Of a DNA stretch of 20,667 bases, positions 1 through 7,934 are shown in pieces. The number at the start of each line of letters is the position of its first letter. The first letter of the stretch is position 1. The DNA comes from Nibrella saemangeumensis (GTDB lineage: Bacteria; Bacteroidota; Bacteroidia; Cytophagales; Spirosomataceae): contig NZ_BAABHD010000006.1 in the NCBI RefSeq assembly GCF_039541915.1, forward strand, positions 1-20,667. The letters run 5' to 3'. The notes under the pieces were generated by a model. It did not search any database and was not told the origin of the DNA. It saw nothing but the letters and a program-made list of their open reading frames with translations. Made by a program: the position numbers and the translations under genes.

Positions 1-1
1 T

Positions 2-1020
2 GGGGTGAGCTACCGTTGGGAGGACAACAGCACCAATGCCGTGCGGACCGTTACCACAGCAGGCACCTATTCAGTGACGGTCATAGCCGCCAATGGCTGC
101 ACCGCCACCGCTAGCGTGGGCATCACCGGCAATGCTACAGCGGCCCAGGCCAGCGTTGCTGCTTCTACGACGGTGCTTTCCTGTGCCAGCCCATCAGCCA
201 GCCTGACGGCCAGTGGTGGGGTGAGCTACCGCTGGGAGGACAACTCCACCAACCCAGTACGGACCGTCACCACAGCGGGTACCNTACCGGCAATGCTACA
301 GCGGCCCAGGCCAGCGTTGCTGCTTCTACGACGGCTCTGAGCTGTGCCAGCCCATCAGCCAGCCTGACGGCTAGTGGTGGGGTGAGCTACCGCTGGGAGG
401 ACAACAGCACCAATGCCGTGCGGACCGTTACCACAGCAGGCACCTATTCAGTGACGGTCATAGCCGCCAATGGCTGCACCGCCACCGCTAGCGTGGGCAT
501 TACCGGCAATGCTACAGCGGCCCAGGCCAGCGTTGCTGCTTCTACGACGGTGCTTTCCTGTGCCAGCCCATCAGCCAGCCTGACGGCCAGTGGTGGGGTG
601 AGCTACCGCTGGGAGGACAACTCCACCAACCCAGTACGGACCGTCACCACAGCGGGTACCTACTCGGTGACGGTCACAGCCGCCAATGGCTGCACCGCCA
701 CCGCTAGCGTGAGCATTACCGGCAATGCTACAGCGGCCCAGGCCAGCATTGCTGCCTCCACGACGGCCCTAAGCTGTGCCACGCCAGTGGTGAGTCTGAC
801 GGCCAGTGGTGGGGTGAGCTACCGCTGGGAGGACAACTCCACCAGTGCCACCCGCACGGTCAGCACTTCGGGCACCTACTCGGTGACGGTCACAGCCGCC
901 AATGGCTGCACCGCCACCGCCAGCGTGACAGTAAGTGACGATAAAACTACTCCGACAGCGGAGATTATGGCATCGGCCACAACAGTGAGTGCGGGGCAAT
1001 CCATCACCCTGACGGCTAGT
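2..1020 (+). repeat. 216-bp coding tandem repeat (72 aa Ig-like unit)
   Basis: The landmark GGGGTGAGCTACCG recurs at 2, 218, 379, 595 and 811, giving periods of 216, 161, 216 and 216 bp. The 161-bp interval contains the N at 284. Copies 1 and 3 are nearly identical (GACAACAGCACCAATGCC form), and copies 2 and 4 share another version (GACAACTCCACCAACCC form), so the array has a 432-bp A-B-A-B higher order. Copy 5 has diverged, and a degenerate sixth unit starts at 1021. Such near-identity suggests recent unequal recombination or gene conversion, and it explains the failed assembly. Confidence 0.9.
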
Positions 1021-1809
1021 GGAGGTATTACCTACCAGTGGAGCACCGGGGCCACTGCGGCCACCATTGTGCAGACACCGCCCATTGGCAGTACCGTCTA
1101 TTCGGTTACCGTCACCAATGCCAGTGGCTGTTCAGCTACGGCTTCGGTAAGCATCACCGTCACCGGTACCAGGTCAGTAGTGGGACCAGCCAGCCTTTGC
1201 GTGAAGACGGTTCCACCGGATAGAGATGAGGTAACGTTGCCGATAACCATGACAGTCTCGGGAGCCCCAGCGGCTTATGTGTATAGCTGGTCGTATAAAG
1301 CACCTAAATCGACCAACTACAAAGACATTGCGGCAAAAGGAACCAGCATAGGAAAGGTGGATTTCAAGCCGGTCACCGGGACACCCACGCTACGCATTGT
1401 GGGCGCAAAAGGCAACTTAAACGGCTTGCAAGGCTACCTGGTGCGATTGACAGTGACCCTGGGCACCGAGGTGATCGGTAGTGCCGAGACCCTGCTGGAT
1501 GGCAATTGCGAGTTGGGTAACAGCAATACCCGCCAGGGTGTATTTACGGCCGAGGCCGTTCAGGTGTTGGTATATCCTAATCCGGTAGTAGAGGTGTTGC
1601 AGGTGGAAATAAAGGGCCTGAGCCAACCGGCGAAGGTAGGCTTGTTTGACCTGCAGGGCCGGCAGCGGGGTCAATGGTCTGTTGAACCGGTAGAGGGTGT
1701 CGGTCAGTTGAAAGCTGCGGTAACGGACTTTTCCGGAGGGTTGTACCTGTTGCAGGTGGAAACAGCAAACGGAGTGCTGCACCGCCAGCGGGTGCTTATG
1801 CATCGGTGA
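2..1809 (+). CDS. Repetitive Ig-like surface protein with T9SS type A sorting domain (5'-partial, interrupted by assembly gap)
   Basis: This is the C-terminal part of a large secreted or surface protein; the start lies before the window. It opens with tandem 72-residue Ig/PKD-like units containing SYRWEDNST, GTYSVTV and NGCTATASV, then one divergent unit (around 1021-1170), then a unique domain (around 1170-1540). The last 80 or so residues form a T9SS type A C-terminal domain, with VYPNPVVEVLQVEI, a central LFDLQGRQ and GGLYLLQVE near the end. By family knowledge that domain directs export across the outer membrane and is usually cleaved there. Reading runs in frame 2 up to about 284 and in frame 1 from about 286 to the stop, because an N replaces missing repeat sequence; this is an assembly artefact rather than a real frameshift. 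The repeats suggest adhesion or a stalk. The ligand is unknown. Confidence 0.85.
284..284. other. Assembly gap represented by a single N
   Basis: The sequence jumps from GGGTACC to TACCGGCAATGC across one N. In copy 4 the same two anchors are separated by 56 bases. At least 56 bp, or 56 bp plus a whole number of 216-bp units, is therefore missing here. Filling in 56 bases restores one continuous reading frame through the gene. Confidence 0.9.
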
Positions 1810-1821
1810 TGAACTATGGGT

Positions 1822-1850
1822 GGTTTAGGGCCATATAAGGGCCCTAAACC
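1822..1850 (+). terminator. Hairpin after the repetitive T9SS gene
   Basis: A perfect 11-bp inverted repeat, GGTTTAGGGCC / GGCCCTAAACC, with a 7-nt loop, lies 13 bp after the stop codon. No T tract follows, so it is either an atypical terminator or an mRNA 3'-end stabiliser. Confidence 0.6.
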
Positions 1851-1972
1851 GCGCCAGCGTCCGGGTAAGGTCCTTGGCCGGAAGTTCGCGGCCTACACCA
1901 GCAGCCTGCCCGGACCATCCTGTTAGATCATAAAACCGAACGGCAAAATCAACCTTAAGCAATTACTCAGGG

Positions 1973-2006
1973 TGCGCCAAAAAGGCAGAACAACCCATTT
2001 GGCGCA
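1973..2006. promoter_or_regulatory. Spaced inverted repeat, candidate operator of the membrane protein-AraC operon
   Basis: TGCGCCAAA (1973-1981) and TTTGGCGCA (1998-2006) are perfect 9-bp inverted arms with a 16-bp spacer. They lie about 85 bp before the ATG at 2091 and about 50 bp before a -7-like box. The position suits a regulator binding site, and the AraC-type protein encoded in the same operon is the obvious candidate. That link is inference, since many AraC proteins use direct rather than inverted sites. Confidence 0.45.
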
Positions 2007-2058
2007 AAATGACAATGCGCTGGCGTATACTGGTAACAGGTCTGTAGTACGGTCAGGA

Positions 2059-2066
2059 TAGCTTTG
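2059..2066 (+). promoter_or_regulatory. Candidate Bacteroidota -7 box (TAGCTTTG)
   Basis: The octamer matches TAnnTTTG exactly and lies 24 bp before the ATG at 2091. No convincing -33 TTTG is visible at the usual distance, which would suit activator dependence. The box includes the alternative TTG start at 2064, which argues against that start. Confidence 0.4.
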
Positions 2067-2090
2067 TATCGAACAAAAACTCGTACAATT

Positions 2091-2534
2091 ATGGTATCCT
2101 TATCGAACATCTTAAAAGTAAACGCAATCAGTTCAGGCGCTACCGGTCTGCTCCTTGTTTCGGTTCCGGGCGTTGCCGCCAGCATTTTTGGGGTAACCAC
2201 AACGGCTCCTTTTCTGGAAGTCGGTATTTTTCTGCTTCTGTTTGCGCTGTTTGTGTTTATAGTAAGCCTGGGCAAGCCGATAAAAACGAACCTGGTTAAG
2301 CTCATTATTACCCTGGATACGCTATGGGTAGTAGCCAGTGCCATAGCCCTCCTGTTTCTCTTTTCCGTTGTATCGGTATGGGGAAACCTGATTATTGCCG
2401 GTGTAGCCCTATGGGTTGCCTTAATGGCCTTTTTGCAGAAGAGGGCCCTGCCATCCGGCCAGGTTAGCAGCAACCGTTTGCAGAATGCGGCAGCCATGCT
2501 AACTTTCCTGTTTGTCAGCAGTGCCGTACTGTAA
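2091..2534 (+). CDS. Small integral membrane protein, function unknown
   Basis: This protein of 147 residues is dominated by hydrophobic segments at about residues 12-34, 41-60, 71-96 and 98-114, with a further hydrophobic stretch at the C-terminus (about 133-147). Short basic loops (GKPIKTN, QKRALPSGQ) separate them. I recognise no catalytic motif and cannot name the family. I chose the ATG at 2091 because the in-frame TTG at 2064 falls inside a predicted promoter box. The AraC-type gene starts 10 bp after the stop, so the two are probably co-transcribed, and the membrane protein may be a target or partner of that regulator. Confidence 0.75.
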   Translation: MVSLSNILKVNAISSGATGLLLVSVPGVAASIFGVTTTAPFLEVGIFLLLFALFVFIVSLGKPIKTNLVKLIITLDTLWVVASAIALLFLFSVVSVWGNLIIAGVALWVALMAFLQKRALPSGQVSSNRLQNAAAMLTFLFVSSAVL

Positions 2535-2544
2535 CGAACCTACG

Positions 2545-3582
2545 ATGCAGAACCTGCAAAAACAATTCATTCTGGCTTTACTAGCGTATGCCGGTCAGCG
2601 GGAAGCCGACCTGGAGCAGGTATGCAAACAATCCGGACTGAATCACAAAGCCCTGTTAACCGACACCCAGACGGCCATCTCCAACCAGCAGGTCGAGCAG
2701 TTGTGGAAAAACCTCAGCCATCAGTGCCACGACCCCTTGTTTGGATTGCATTTTGGCGAAAGCATGCAACTGGCCGCTTTGGGTGTGGTTGGACAGGTTA
2801 TCCTGACCAGCAGCACGGTTGGCGAAGCCTTAACCAATGCCGGTACACTGATCGGGCTACTGACGGATCTGTTCAGCCTGCAACTGGAGCATGGCCCGCA
2901 GCAGTTTACCCTGCACCTGATCGCCGACCCGAAAAAGCAGGAGAGCATTCCGTTTACCTACCGGCACCTGGCCGAGTACCTGATGGTATTTACGGTTCAC
3001 GAACTGGATGGGCTCCTGCTGCAGCGAATTCGACCGGTTTCGGTTCAGATGCCCTACGCCATCAGCGAGCCGTCTAAGTACGCCCGGGTATTCCGGTGCC
3101 CGGTGCAACCCAGACAACCCGGCTTCTCGCTTGCGTTTAGCAATACCTATCTAAACCAGCCCATTATTTCAGCCAACTATGCCTTGCAGAACCACCTGCT
3201 GCAACAAATCAATGGGCTGGTGAAAGAAGCAAAGGAAGAGGGTCCTCTGCAAACCCGGATTTTTAATTACCTGCTGACCAACTCGTATCTGTACGCGATG
3301 TCGCTGGAAGCGGTAGCAGCCAACTTCAACGTCAGCCCCAGGACTCTGCAACGGAAGCTGAAAGAAGAAGGTGTTAGCTTTTTGCAGATTGTCGACGAGG
3401 TGCGGCAGAAGCTGGCGGTCCACTACCTGACATCAGGCAATTACCAGATAAAAGAGGTCTCGTATATCTTGGGGTACAATGAGCAAAGTGCGTTTATTCG
3501 GGCTTTCAAGCGCTGGACCGGCAAAACACCGACGGACTTTTTGAATCAGGCGGATAGTAAAGCGACCCAGGCACGCAGCTAA
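2545..3582 (+). CDS. AraC-family transcriptional regulator
   Basis: This 345-residue DNA-binding regulator has two parts. The N-terminal half resembles the ligand-binding domain of OruR/ArgR-like AraC proteins (the Arabinose_bd type), with GLHFGESMQLAALGVVG followed by a long helical region. The C-terminal ~90 residues are a standard double helix-turn-helix: MSLEAVAANFNVSPRTLQRK is the first, and IKEVSYILGYNEQSAFIRAF the second, ending in WTGKTPTDF. The ATG at 2545 is preferred over an in-frame TTG at 2512 that would overlap the preceding gene. The effector is unknown. It probably controls its own operon through the inverted repeat at 1973-2006 (inference). Confidence 0.9.
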   Translation: MQNLQKQFILALLAYAGQREADLEQVCKQSGLNHKALLTDTQTAISNQQVEQLWKNLSHQCHDPLFGLHFGESMQLAALGVVGQVILTSSTVGEALTNAGTLIGLLTDLFSLQLEHGPQQFTLHLIADPKKQESIPFTYRHLAEYLMVFTVHELDGLLLQRIRPVSVQMPYAISEPSKYARVFRCPVQPRQPGFSLAFSNTYLNQPIISANYALQNHLLQQINGLVKEAKEEGPLQTRIFNYLLTNSYLYAMSLEAVAANFNVSPRTLQRKLKEEGVSFLQIVDEVRQKLAVHYLTSGNYQIKEVSYILGYNEQSAFIRAFKRWTGKTPTDFLNQADSKATQARS

Positions 3583-3586
3583 CGAT

Positions 3587-3805
3587 ATGGCTATCTACTT
3601 TCCTGGATTTTGTTCGTGCGGCAGTGTAACCTCTTCAGCGTTTGTGCTGACGGTGACCAACGCAACCCGTATGGCTGCGGCAGACGGGACGAATATAGGG
3701 GAGATCGTTCAGGTGCGGGTGTTCCCTAATCCGGTAGTGGAGATGCTGCAGGTAGAAATGGCAAATGGGGTGTTGCACCGCCGGCGGGAGCTCATGCAGC
3801 GATGA
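3587..3805 (+). pseudogene. Remnant of a T9SS sorting-domain gene, paralogous to the 3' end of the gene at 2-1809
   Basis: This 72-codon frame begins 5 bp after the AraC stop and has no signal peptide. Its end copies the tail of the repetitive surface protein: VFPNPVVEMLQVEM, then ANGVLHRRRELMQR, against VYPNPVVEVLQVEI and ANGVLHRQRVLMHR. The 51 residues in between are absent. In the intact gene these two parts are bounded by the direct repeat TTGCAGGTGGAAA at 1597 and 1750, exactly 153 bp apart, so an in-frame deletion between such repeats explains the scar. Upstream, FVLTVTNAT resembles YSVTVTNAS of the last Ig-like unit. A sorting domain lacking its core should not work. It may still be translated by coupling to AraC. 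Confidence 0.7.
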
Positions 3806-3829
3806 TGAGAGTGCTGCATGCATAATCAG

Positions 3830-3859
3830 AGGCCGTTCTGCTGACAAGTGGATCGGCCT
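3830..3859. terminator. Hairpin between convergent gene ends
   Basis: AGGCCG (3830-3835) and CGGCCT (3854-3859) can pair across an 18-nt loop, followed by TTTA. The hairpin lies between the remnant at 3587-3805 and the convergent bestrophin gene. It is weak but well placed. Confidence 0.35.
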
Positions 3860-3968
3860 TTACGTTACGGTCTGGTTCTGAAGTAGCTCCATTTCCTGTC
3901 AGGAAACAGTACCAGCAAAAGATGTTTATCTACACCTTTCTTCAACTCTTTAACAGCCCTGGTTTCGT

Positions 3969-4895
3969 TTAAAAAACTTTTTGATAAAGTTCCTTCGGTT
4001 TAGGTTCTTCCGGGTGGCCCACTTCCAATAATTCGTATACGTTCTGTTTGATTGTGTGGGTAATGTCTCCAATGGGTAAATCGTTGCAATCCAGACCAAA
4101 AGGTTCTTCTATTTCTTCGGCCATTAACTCGATGCCTATAAACGCAAAGAAGATAAACATAATCAGCCCAACTCCCACATAACCGAAATTGGGTAATAAG
4201 CCGAAAGGCAGAATTAACGTGTAGGCCGAAATGTAAAGCTTCAGGTATACGTTGTACGAAAAGGGAATAGGCGTTTTTTTGATCCGTTCGCAAGCCCCTG
4301 CTACATCATACAACGTTTGGGTGTGCGGCTTGATATTTAGTAAGTCGGCAGCCGTCAGCTCACCCGCTCTGACTTTTTCCTGCACGTTTACCTGAATTTG
4401 GGCCGCTATAAAATTGGGCAGGTGGGTTTTGGTACCGTACAAATCCCGTTCCTCTGCGGTTACGTGAATGAGTTCGGTTAGTTTTACGCCCCCACGTAGA
4501 TGTTCTTTCAGGGCAATACAGAAGTTAGCAATGTGGGCGGCCATAAAGCGCCTGCTTTCCAGGTCCGACTCAGGTAAGGATGCGTGCAGCAACATGGCCA
4601 GGGTACGGCAGTTATTGACCAGATTCCCCCACTGCCGACGACCTTCCCACCAGCGGTCGTACGCCGAATTGGTGCGAAATACCAGCAATATAGACAGCAC
4701 AATGCCCAACAGCGAAAAGGTGCCTGTTTCTATTCGCCAGAGCGTGAGCTTAAAGACACCGTGTACCAGGAAATTGATAAGCGTCATTCCGGCACCCACC
4801 CACAGGGTACTTCGTACTATTTTCTGCATGGTGTAACTCCGGTACAGGTGGTTTACATCGCGCAGCCAGTTTCTATTGGATTCATAAATAATCAT
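3969..4895 (-). CDS. Bestrophin-like (RFP-TM / UPF0187) membrane channel
   Basis: This inner-membrane protein of 308 residues belongs to the bacterial bestrophin family, whose members form pentameric anion or cation channels. Visible family marks are the hydrophobic segments at about residues 29-50 and 60-73, the signature RTNSAYDRWWEGRRQWG at about 74-90, a second hydrophobic pair around KLYISAYTLILPFGLLP and VGVGLIMFIFFAFIGIELMA, and the C-terminal IEEPFG with DLP a few residues on. I chose the ATG at 4895, which starts MIIYESNRNW like family members; an upstream TTG at 4967 would add 24 atypical residues. The gene is transcribed alone toward the hairpin at 3830-3859. Ion selectivity cannot be read from sequence. 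Confidence 0.88.
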   Translation of the reverse strand: MIIYESNRNWLRDVNHLYRSYTMQKIVRSTLWVGAGMTLINFLVHGVFKLTLWRIETGTFSLLGIVLSILLVFRTNSAYDRWWEGRRQWGNLVNNCRTLAMLLHASLPESDLESRRFMAAHIANFCIALKEHLRGGVKLTELIHVTAEERDLYGTKTHLPNFIAAQIQVNVQEKVRAGELTAADLLNIKPHTQTLYDVAGACERIKKTPIPFSYNVYLKLYISAYTLILPFGLLPNFGYVGVGLIMFIFFAFIGIELMAEEIEEPFGLDCNDLPIGDITHTIKQNVYELLEVGHPEEPKPKELYQKVF

Positions 4896-5077
4896 AACCA
4901 GTTTCCAGAGAGTAGACGCAGGGATACTTCGGCGGCAATGATAAGCAAACCGGCGGATATATAGCAACCGACTGATTATTTACCCGACGAGTTCTTACGC
5001 TACTTGTCAATAGACACAAGCATCCTATCGATGCAGGAACATCGTCGCCAGCCTTGAGCCGGGTCGGTGCGGGTTGT

Positions 5078-6649
5078 TCATGGAAAGGGTCGGTAGATTA
5101 CCCTGGTTTTAGGAATAACGCTGTCAAGTACCAGCGGATGTTGGGCGTTTTTGAGCGAGTTGGTGTGCAGGACCAGATCGCGGGTTGTGGGCCCTGTGAT
5201 TCGCATAAACGTACCCGTTCCGGGCTGAGCCATGCACTCGCTGATGATGCCGTTTGTGCAATCGGTCAGCAGCAGGGCCGGCTGTGGTGAGGCTTTATGC
5301 GCCTGCCGGGCCGATACCTCCCGTAGCCGAAAATTACTGACGTTTTTGAGCACAAGCCCGCTTTGCCAGGCGGGTTCGGGCTGTTCATCGTTCCATCGAA
5401 CCAGGACATTATCCAGCGTCAGCCCATCGACACCCTCAAACAGCATGGCGTTTTGGGTTCGTTTGTCGGGCGTGGCTTCGGGATTCATGAACACCAGCAC
5501 GTTGGCAATGCGAATGTTTTCCAGCGGTTTGCCGATGGTGGTCATGATCCGGCTGGTGCCCTGCGCATACGCCGTTACGTTGTCGACGGTGATGTTTCTG
5601 ATGGTCCCTACCACAGAGTTTGGGTTGCGTTTTTTGAGCACGAAGTAAAACACCTCGGCACTGCCCCACCAGTTCCAGTGCCGCCGGTGTAGGTCGATGG
5701 TCAGGTTCGAGAACCGAACATCGCTGATTGTCCCGCCATCCTGCACGTTGATACCCATGCCTTTATTCGACTCCCGGATGACACAGTTACTGAAAATGAC
5801 GTACCGGATGGGCGACAGCGTTTCCGTCCCGATCATCAGCGCGGTCGAGGAACTGGTGAGAATACAGTTATCGACCAGAATATTTTCGGTCGGGTACGAT
5901 TTGCCGCTGTCCTTAAAGTCCCACGAGCCGCTTTTAAGGCAAATCGCATCATCACCAGTCGAGATGGTGCAACCCGAAATGTGGGCGTTGCTGGTGCCGT
6001 CGAGGTCAATACCGTCCGAGTTGACACCCATCTTAAGGTCGGAAAGCACGGTAACGCCCCTGATTTTTACATCCCTGCACCCCCAGATACGCATACACCA
6101 GAGCGAGGTGTTCACAATGGTTACGTCGTCGATGGTAATGTGCTCACACTCTTTCAGGAGCAGCGTAAACGCACTTTTCCCAACCCGGTAACTCCGTTTC
6201 ATCTCCACGCCCGCCTTTTTAGCGATCTCCACCTCGCTGGCAATCTCTACATCACCGAAGTTATAGTCGGACCATTGGTATTTTGCTTGTCCGTCAATCT
6301 TTCCCCGACCCCTGATGGCAATATTTCTGGCGTTTTCGGCATAGATGAAACCCCTCGCGCTGAAAGCCGGATTGGGCAGATCAACATACAAAATCGCCCC
6401 GGCATCGAGCTGGAGCGTAATGTTGTCGTACAGCACGATACCCAGGCACGTATAGTCGCCGGGCGGCACCTGCACCACGCCCCCACCAGCCGCTTTAGCG
6501 GCAGCAATAGCCTTCGCAATGGCCTCCGTTGCGTTATCGCTTTTCTGACCGGTGGCACCGTAGTCGCGGATGTTGTACACAGGAGGGATTGCCAGCGCGG
6601 GCATTCGCAGCCATGTCAGAAAAACCAGGAAAATGATGGTTGTTTTCAA
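5078..6649 (-). CDS. Secreted GH28-like right-handed beta-helix protein (polygalacturonase family)
   Basis: This exported protein of about 523 residues has a probable signal peptide ending near ALA-IPP (residue 20) and then the pectate-lyase-like opening NIRDYGATG and a long beta-helix. GH28 enzymes hydrolyse galacturonan or rhamnogalacturonan backbones. Canonical motifs are partly kept: NSDGID (residues 210-215) and TGDD (231-234) supply the catalytic aspartates. At the positions where many polygalacturonases have GHG and RIK there is instead SSSTALMIGTE (266-276) and NKGMGINVQDGG (295-306). Substrate and even activity are therefore uncertain; it may belong to a divergent Bacteroidota subfamily. 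The only start that keeps the signal peptide is the TTG at 6649, since the ATG at 6604 would remove it. The gene stands alone, without SusC/D neighbours. Confidence 0.8.
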   Translation of the reverse strand: MKTTIIFLVFLTWLRMPALAIPPVYNIRDYGATGQKSDNATEAIAKAIAAAKAAGGGVVQVPPGDYTCLGIVLYDNITLQLDAGAILYVDLPNPAFSARGFIYAENARNIAIRGRGKIDGQAKYQWSDYNFGDVEIASEVEIAKKAGVEMKRSYRVGKSAFTLLLKECEHITIDDVTIVNTSLWCMRIWGCRDVKIRGVTVLSDLKMGVNSDGIDLDGTSNAHISGCTISTGDDAICLKSGSWDFKDSGKSYPTENILVDNCILTSSSTALMIGTETLSPIRYVIFSNCVIRESNKGMGINVQDGGTISDVRFSNLTIDLHRRHWNWWGSAEVFYFVLKKRNPNSVVGTIRNITVDNVTAYAQGTSRIMTTIGKPLENIRIANVLVFMNPEATPDKRTQNAMLFEGVDGLTLDNVLVRWNDEQPEPAWQSGLVLKNVSNFRLREVSARQAHKASPQPALLLTDCTNGIISECMAQPGTGTFMRITGPTTRDLVLHTNSLKNAQHPLVLDSVIPKTRVIYRPFP

Positions 6650-6753
6650 GAAGTTAGTGGTTAGGAAATGCCAATTATTGAACCGTTGGACAGCCTACTG
6701 GCGAAAGCTGGTTCGGTAAAAATCTTCCTCAGTTGTACGGACTACGCTTACCT

Positions 6754-6761
6754 CAAAGGTA
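6754..6761 (-). promoter_or_regulatory. Candidate -7 box (TACCTTTG) for the GH28-like gene
   Basis: On the minus strand this reads TACCTTTG, an exact TAnnTTTG match about 105 bp before the chosen TTG start. No clear -33 element is seen at the normal distance. Confidence 0.3.
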
Positions 6762-6971
6762 GCTTGCTAACTTCTTAATCCATATATTGACCTCCTTTTT
6801 AAGACAGGATTATTAGCAGTAAACCACCGTGCAGTTACAACTAAATCTTAGTAAAGTATCCCTTTCCCAACTGGAGCAGTACCTGTAGATCGTCAGTAGA
6901 AAGTGGACAAAAAAACGGAAAAAGGAAGGGTTGGTTTTACGCGGTTTGCCATTGCTGGCTAATATAACCTC

Positions 6972-6989
6972 AGCGGTGGCCGCTTTTTC
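6972..6989 (+). terminator. Short terminator-like hairpin with T-rich tail
   Basis: AGCGG, a 3-nt loop and CCGCT are followed by TTTTTCTTCTTTTT. No plus-strand gene precedes it within the window, so it could be the leftover 3' end of a deleted gene. Confidence 0.35.
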
Positions 6990-7182
6990 TTCTTTTTATC
7001 AGGGTCGGCTGTTTGACTTTCTCTCATTCCGCTAACTTTGCCTGACTTAGTCCAGTAAACAAATCTGCTAGTGTTGAGTTATTCTTTGCTGCACAAAAAC
7101 CAGCTTTGATTTGAGCGGGCACATGGATATTTTAAGGAATATTATTAGAAGAACTCAACGGTAGGTGTAAGGTATTATCAAC

Positions 7183-7497
7183 TCATTTCGGTAGTTGTCG
7201 GTCATAAAGGATTACCCCTACACGCTCAATATGATTTAATATATCTCTATCGTTGACAGCTTTATGATTAATCAAATCAAAAGGCACTAACATATTTAAA
7301 TTCTCTAATTAAATACTCAATTTCAGTATATCATTCAACGTAAGGGAATCGCCTTTAATGGCTAAGTCTATATCCGAACCAGGCTTGTAATTACCCATTG
7401 CCCTAGAACCAAAAATAATGACCTGTTCAGCTTTGTCACAGTTGGCAAATACCTGTCTGATAGCGTTAAGGTCCCGAGCCGTTAAACCAAACCTCAT
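7183..7497 (-). pseudogene. MNT-type minimal nucleotidyltransferase (HI0073-like) interrupted by a nonsense codon
   Basis: In toxin-antitoxin pairs of this type, the nucleotidyltransferase modifies and silences its HEPN partner. The first 62 codons carry the signature FGSRAMGNYKPGSDIDLAI with catalytic Asp42 and Asp44. Codon 63 (7309-7311) is TAA. Reading on in the same frame gives a further 41 family-like codons, including LVPFDLINHKAVN and ILNHIERVGVILYDR, before TGA at 7183-7185, a total of about 104 positions that matches the family's usual ~100. The third expected acidic residue (Asp74 in VPFDL) lies beyond the stop. A single GAA-to-TAA change would explain it. The start ATG overlaps the upstream gene's ancestral stop as ATGA. 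Confidence 0.8.
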
Positions 7498-7934
7498 TCG
7501 TCGAATAAATTAGTTTGTTTTCCATATCGTTCCGATTCAAGTCTCCCTTCCAGGTCTTTAAATAGCTAAACGTACGAAGTAAAAATATTTTCGGAGATGC
7601 CATCAGCGGTATCGCTGTTGTAGGTATGAGAAGTTAACTCTCTGGATTTTTTCATCATTCTCCATTGCTCGGCATCCGTTATATAACCATCCTGCAGGGC
7701 CTGAGAAAGAACCGGATTTGGACCGGCGATATCTTTATACCCTTTGTAATTCAATAAATCCTGAAGTGTTTTCCAGGCTAATTCAAACGTATATTCAAAT
7801 CGTTGAATAAGCCCTTCCTTCTCAAGTTCAGACAAATCGTCCAATTTTGTTTTCTCCACAACAGACGACAATTTTGCCAGCGCTTTTTTGTAATTAGTAA
7901 AACGTTGTATCCAGCGTACATCAGTATTATCCAC
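7494..7934 (-). pseudogene. HEPN / nucleotidyltransferase substrate-binding protein (HI0074 family) with a premature amber codon
   Basis: This is the partner of the nucleotidyltransferase downstream. NTDVRWIQRFTNYKKAL at the N-terminus, FEYTFELAWKTLQDLL in the middle and SRELTSHTYN toward the end are typical of the HI0074 family; the last contains an R-x4-H pair (Arg98, His103) as in HEPN ribonucleases. Codon 123 (7566-7568) is TAG. The same frame continues LFKDLEGRLESERYGKQ and ends at TGA 7494-7496, overlapping the next ATG by 4 bp. GAG-to-TAG would explain the stop. The truncated product lacks about 24 C-terminal residues but keeps the R-x4-H pair. The GTG start at 7934 fits family length; a TTG at 7979 would add 15 residues. 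Confidence 0.8.

Larger units (their letters stand above)
6650..7182. other. 533-bp gene-free stretch between the GH28-like gene and the HEPN/MNT pair
   Basis: I see no open frame with recognisable protein features on either strand. It contains the candidate promoter box at 6754-6761 and the terminator-like hairpin at 6972-6989. The base composition becomes AT-rich toward the accessory stretch. Short frames around 6900-7030 are not identifiable and may be decayed coding sequence. Confidence 0.5.

Noticed and set aside
284..381. Apparent frameshift splitting the repetitive T9SS gene into two open frames
   Set aside because: It coincides with the N and with a 56-base deficit against the other repeat copies; it is an assembly gap, not a biological frameshift.
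769..999. Open frames on the opposite strand and other frames of the repeat region and of other GC-rich genes
   Set aside because: They follow the repeats or the codon structure of the real genes and have no protein-like features of their own.
2..1020. Could the regularly spaced repeats be a CRISPR array
   Set aside because: The whole 216-bp unit is repeated without unique spacers and encodes Ig-like protein domains in one frame.
2064..2090. TTG start extending the small membrane protein by nine residues
   Set aside because: The codon lies within a TAnnTTTG promoter box, and the added residues are basic and unlike a natural N-terminus.
6880..7030. Possible transposase remnant with a lysine-rich frame (WTKKRKK)
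   Set aside because: No DDE-type or other transposase motif and no terminal repeats are visible.
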